Origin: Coraliomargarita sp. CAG:312
Lineage (GTDB): Bacteria > Verrucomicrobiota > Verrucomicrobiia > Opitutales > Intestinicryptomonadaceae
Assembly: GCA_000438015.1 (NCBI GenBank)
Contig: FR901619.1
Coordinates: forward strand, 1 to 7,513
DNA: 7,513 bases
Reading direction: 5' to 3'
Part shown: positions 7,017 to 7,513 of the stretch, piece by piece
Position numbering within the stretch: position 1 is the first letter of the stretch
How the letters are laid out: every line of letters starts with the position of its first letter
The notes under the pieces: model-generated
The model's database searches: none
Told to the model about the DNA's origin: nothing
The model's input: only the letters and a program-made list of their open reading frames with translations
Translations under genes and position numbers: made by a program

Positions 7017-7069
7017 AAACTTGAATTGCCAACGCAAAAAAAGAAACTGAAAGAAATCTCCTGCCAGCT

Positions 7070-7513
7070 ATGTCAAACGACGACGACATTCTAGAAGCGC
7101 AGAGCGAGCGCGGATATTCCCTTTACGATTTGGTGGTTCTAGCCGACGAGGGCGAACTCGATAAAATCGACTCGCAAACGCTTTTGGAAACGAGCCCCCA
7201 CGTCGTGGCCGTATTTTTGGAACGCCTGGACGTAGATACACAGAGGAATATTCTCCGCAGGTTCGCGCCGGAAAAAATCTCCGAAATAGTCTCGGAAATG
7301 GATCCCGACCTTTCCGCCGAGCTCGTCTCGGAAATGCGCGAGCATCGGGCGGTGTCGGTTCTGAACGAGATGGAGCCGGACGACGCCGCGGACATCGTCC
7401 GCGAATTGGAGGAGGAAGACCGAGACAGGCTCCTCAAGGGGATGCAGAAGGCGCAGCCAGAATCCGCGGAAAGCGTCAGGGAACTTCTGGAATACCCCGC
7501 CGATACGGCAGGG
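7070..7513 (+). CDS. mgtE: Magnesium transporter MgtE, N-terminal part (cut by window edge)
   Basis: MgtE is an inner-membrane Mg2+ channel whose cytoplasmic N and CBS domains sense Mg2+ and gate the five-helix pore. The 148 residues present correspond to the superhelical N domain. It is made of short helical repeats, including FLERLDVDTQRNILRRF (49-65), ISEIVSEMDPDLSAELVSEM (70-89) and the signature EMEPDDAADIVREL (100-113). It then reaches ELLEYPADTAG (138-148), which in this family leads into the first CBS domain (usually YPxDTAGGLM). The usual length is about 450 residues, so the CBS pair and membrane part lie beyond 7513. The N-terminus is acidic (SNDDD), with no signal peptide, as expected for the cytoplasmic domain. 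The start is the only suitable ATG, and no Shine-Dalgarno sequence is visible. It lies on the glpD strand but beyond a strong hairpin, so it is probably a separate unit. Confidence 0.92.
   Translation, partial: MSNDDDILEAQSERGYSLYDLVVLADEGELDKIDSQTLLETSPHVVAVFLERLDVDTQRNILRRFAPEKISEIVSEMDPDLSAELVSEMREHRAVSVLNEMEPDDAADIVRELEEEDRDRLLKGMQKAQPESAESVRELLEYPADTAG

Noticed and set aside
6829..7069. Mg2+-sensing M-box riboswitch before mgtE
   Set aside because: The gap is largely taken up by the duplicated hairpin and A-rich sequence. I could not recognise the conserved M-box core or an associated terminator close to the ATG.

Overview
This 7.5 kb window is an ordinary-looking bacterial carbon-metabolism region. 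It holds five protein genes: glycogen phosphorylase (glgP, minus strand), a glycerol facilitator and glycerol kinase (glpK-glpF, one minus-strand unit), a divergent FAD-dependent glycerol-3-phosphate dehydrogenase (glpD, plus strand), and the first 148 codons of an MgtE-type magnesium transporter (plus strand, cut by the window edge). Base composition is near 50% GC by eye, with AT-rich intergenic stretches. None of the starts has a well-spaced Shine-Dalgarno sequence, and the best promoter candidates are sigma-70-like. GlpK lacks the phosphorylatable loop histidine typical of Firmicutes, which argues weakly against that phylum. The overall look of the proteins is compatible with a PVC/Verrucomicrobiota-type Gram-negative, but this is a low-confidence impression that a database search would have to settle.

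Layout. 26-2533 is glgP, with its own promoter candidate upstream (2559-2587). 2534-2812 is a gene-free gap carrying that promoter and a hairpin (2645-2684) that could terminate the glp unit. 2813-5062 is glpF then glpK on the minus strand, 36 bp apart and transcribed glpK first. 5063-5234 is a 172 bp divergent control region with a good promoter candidate on each side. 5235-6828 is glpD. 6829-7069 is a gap with a duplicated GC-rich terminator-like hairpin. mgtE runs from 7070 off the right edge.

Together GlpF (entry), GlpK (phosphorylation) and GlpD (oxidation to dihydroxyacetone phosphate, with electrons passed to the quinone pool) form a complete glycerol-uptake route. GlgP mobilises stored glucan. 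No regulator gene lies in the window.

The main anomaly is in glpD. Two perfect 21-bp copies separated by a single T lie in the Rossmann-fold coding sequence, and they break the reading frame. Removing 22 nt restores a textbook 523-residue GlpD. Removing only the extra T gives an in-frame protein with a duplicated heptapeptide. A second tandem duplication with a 21-bp period sits in the hairpin after glpD. I found no convincing evidence of a new multi-gene system; the interest lies in these two duplications and in the unusual translation-start contexts.
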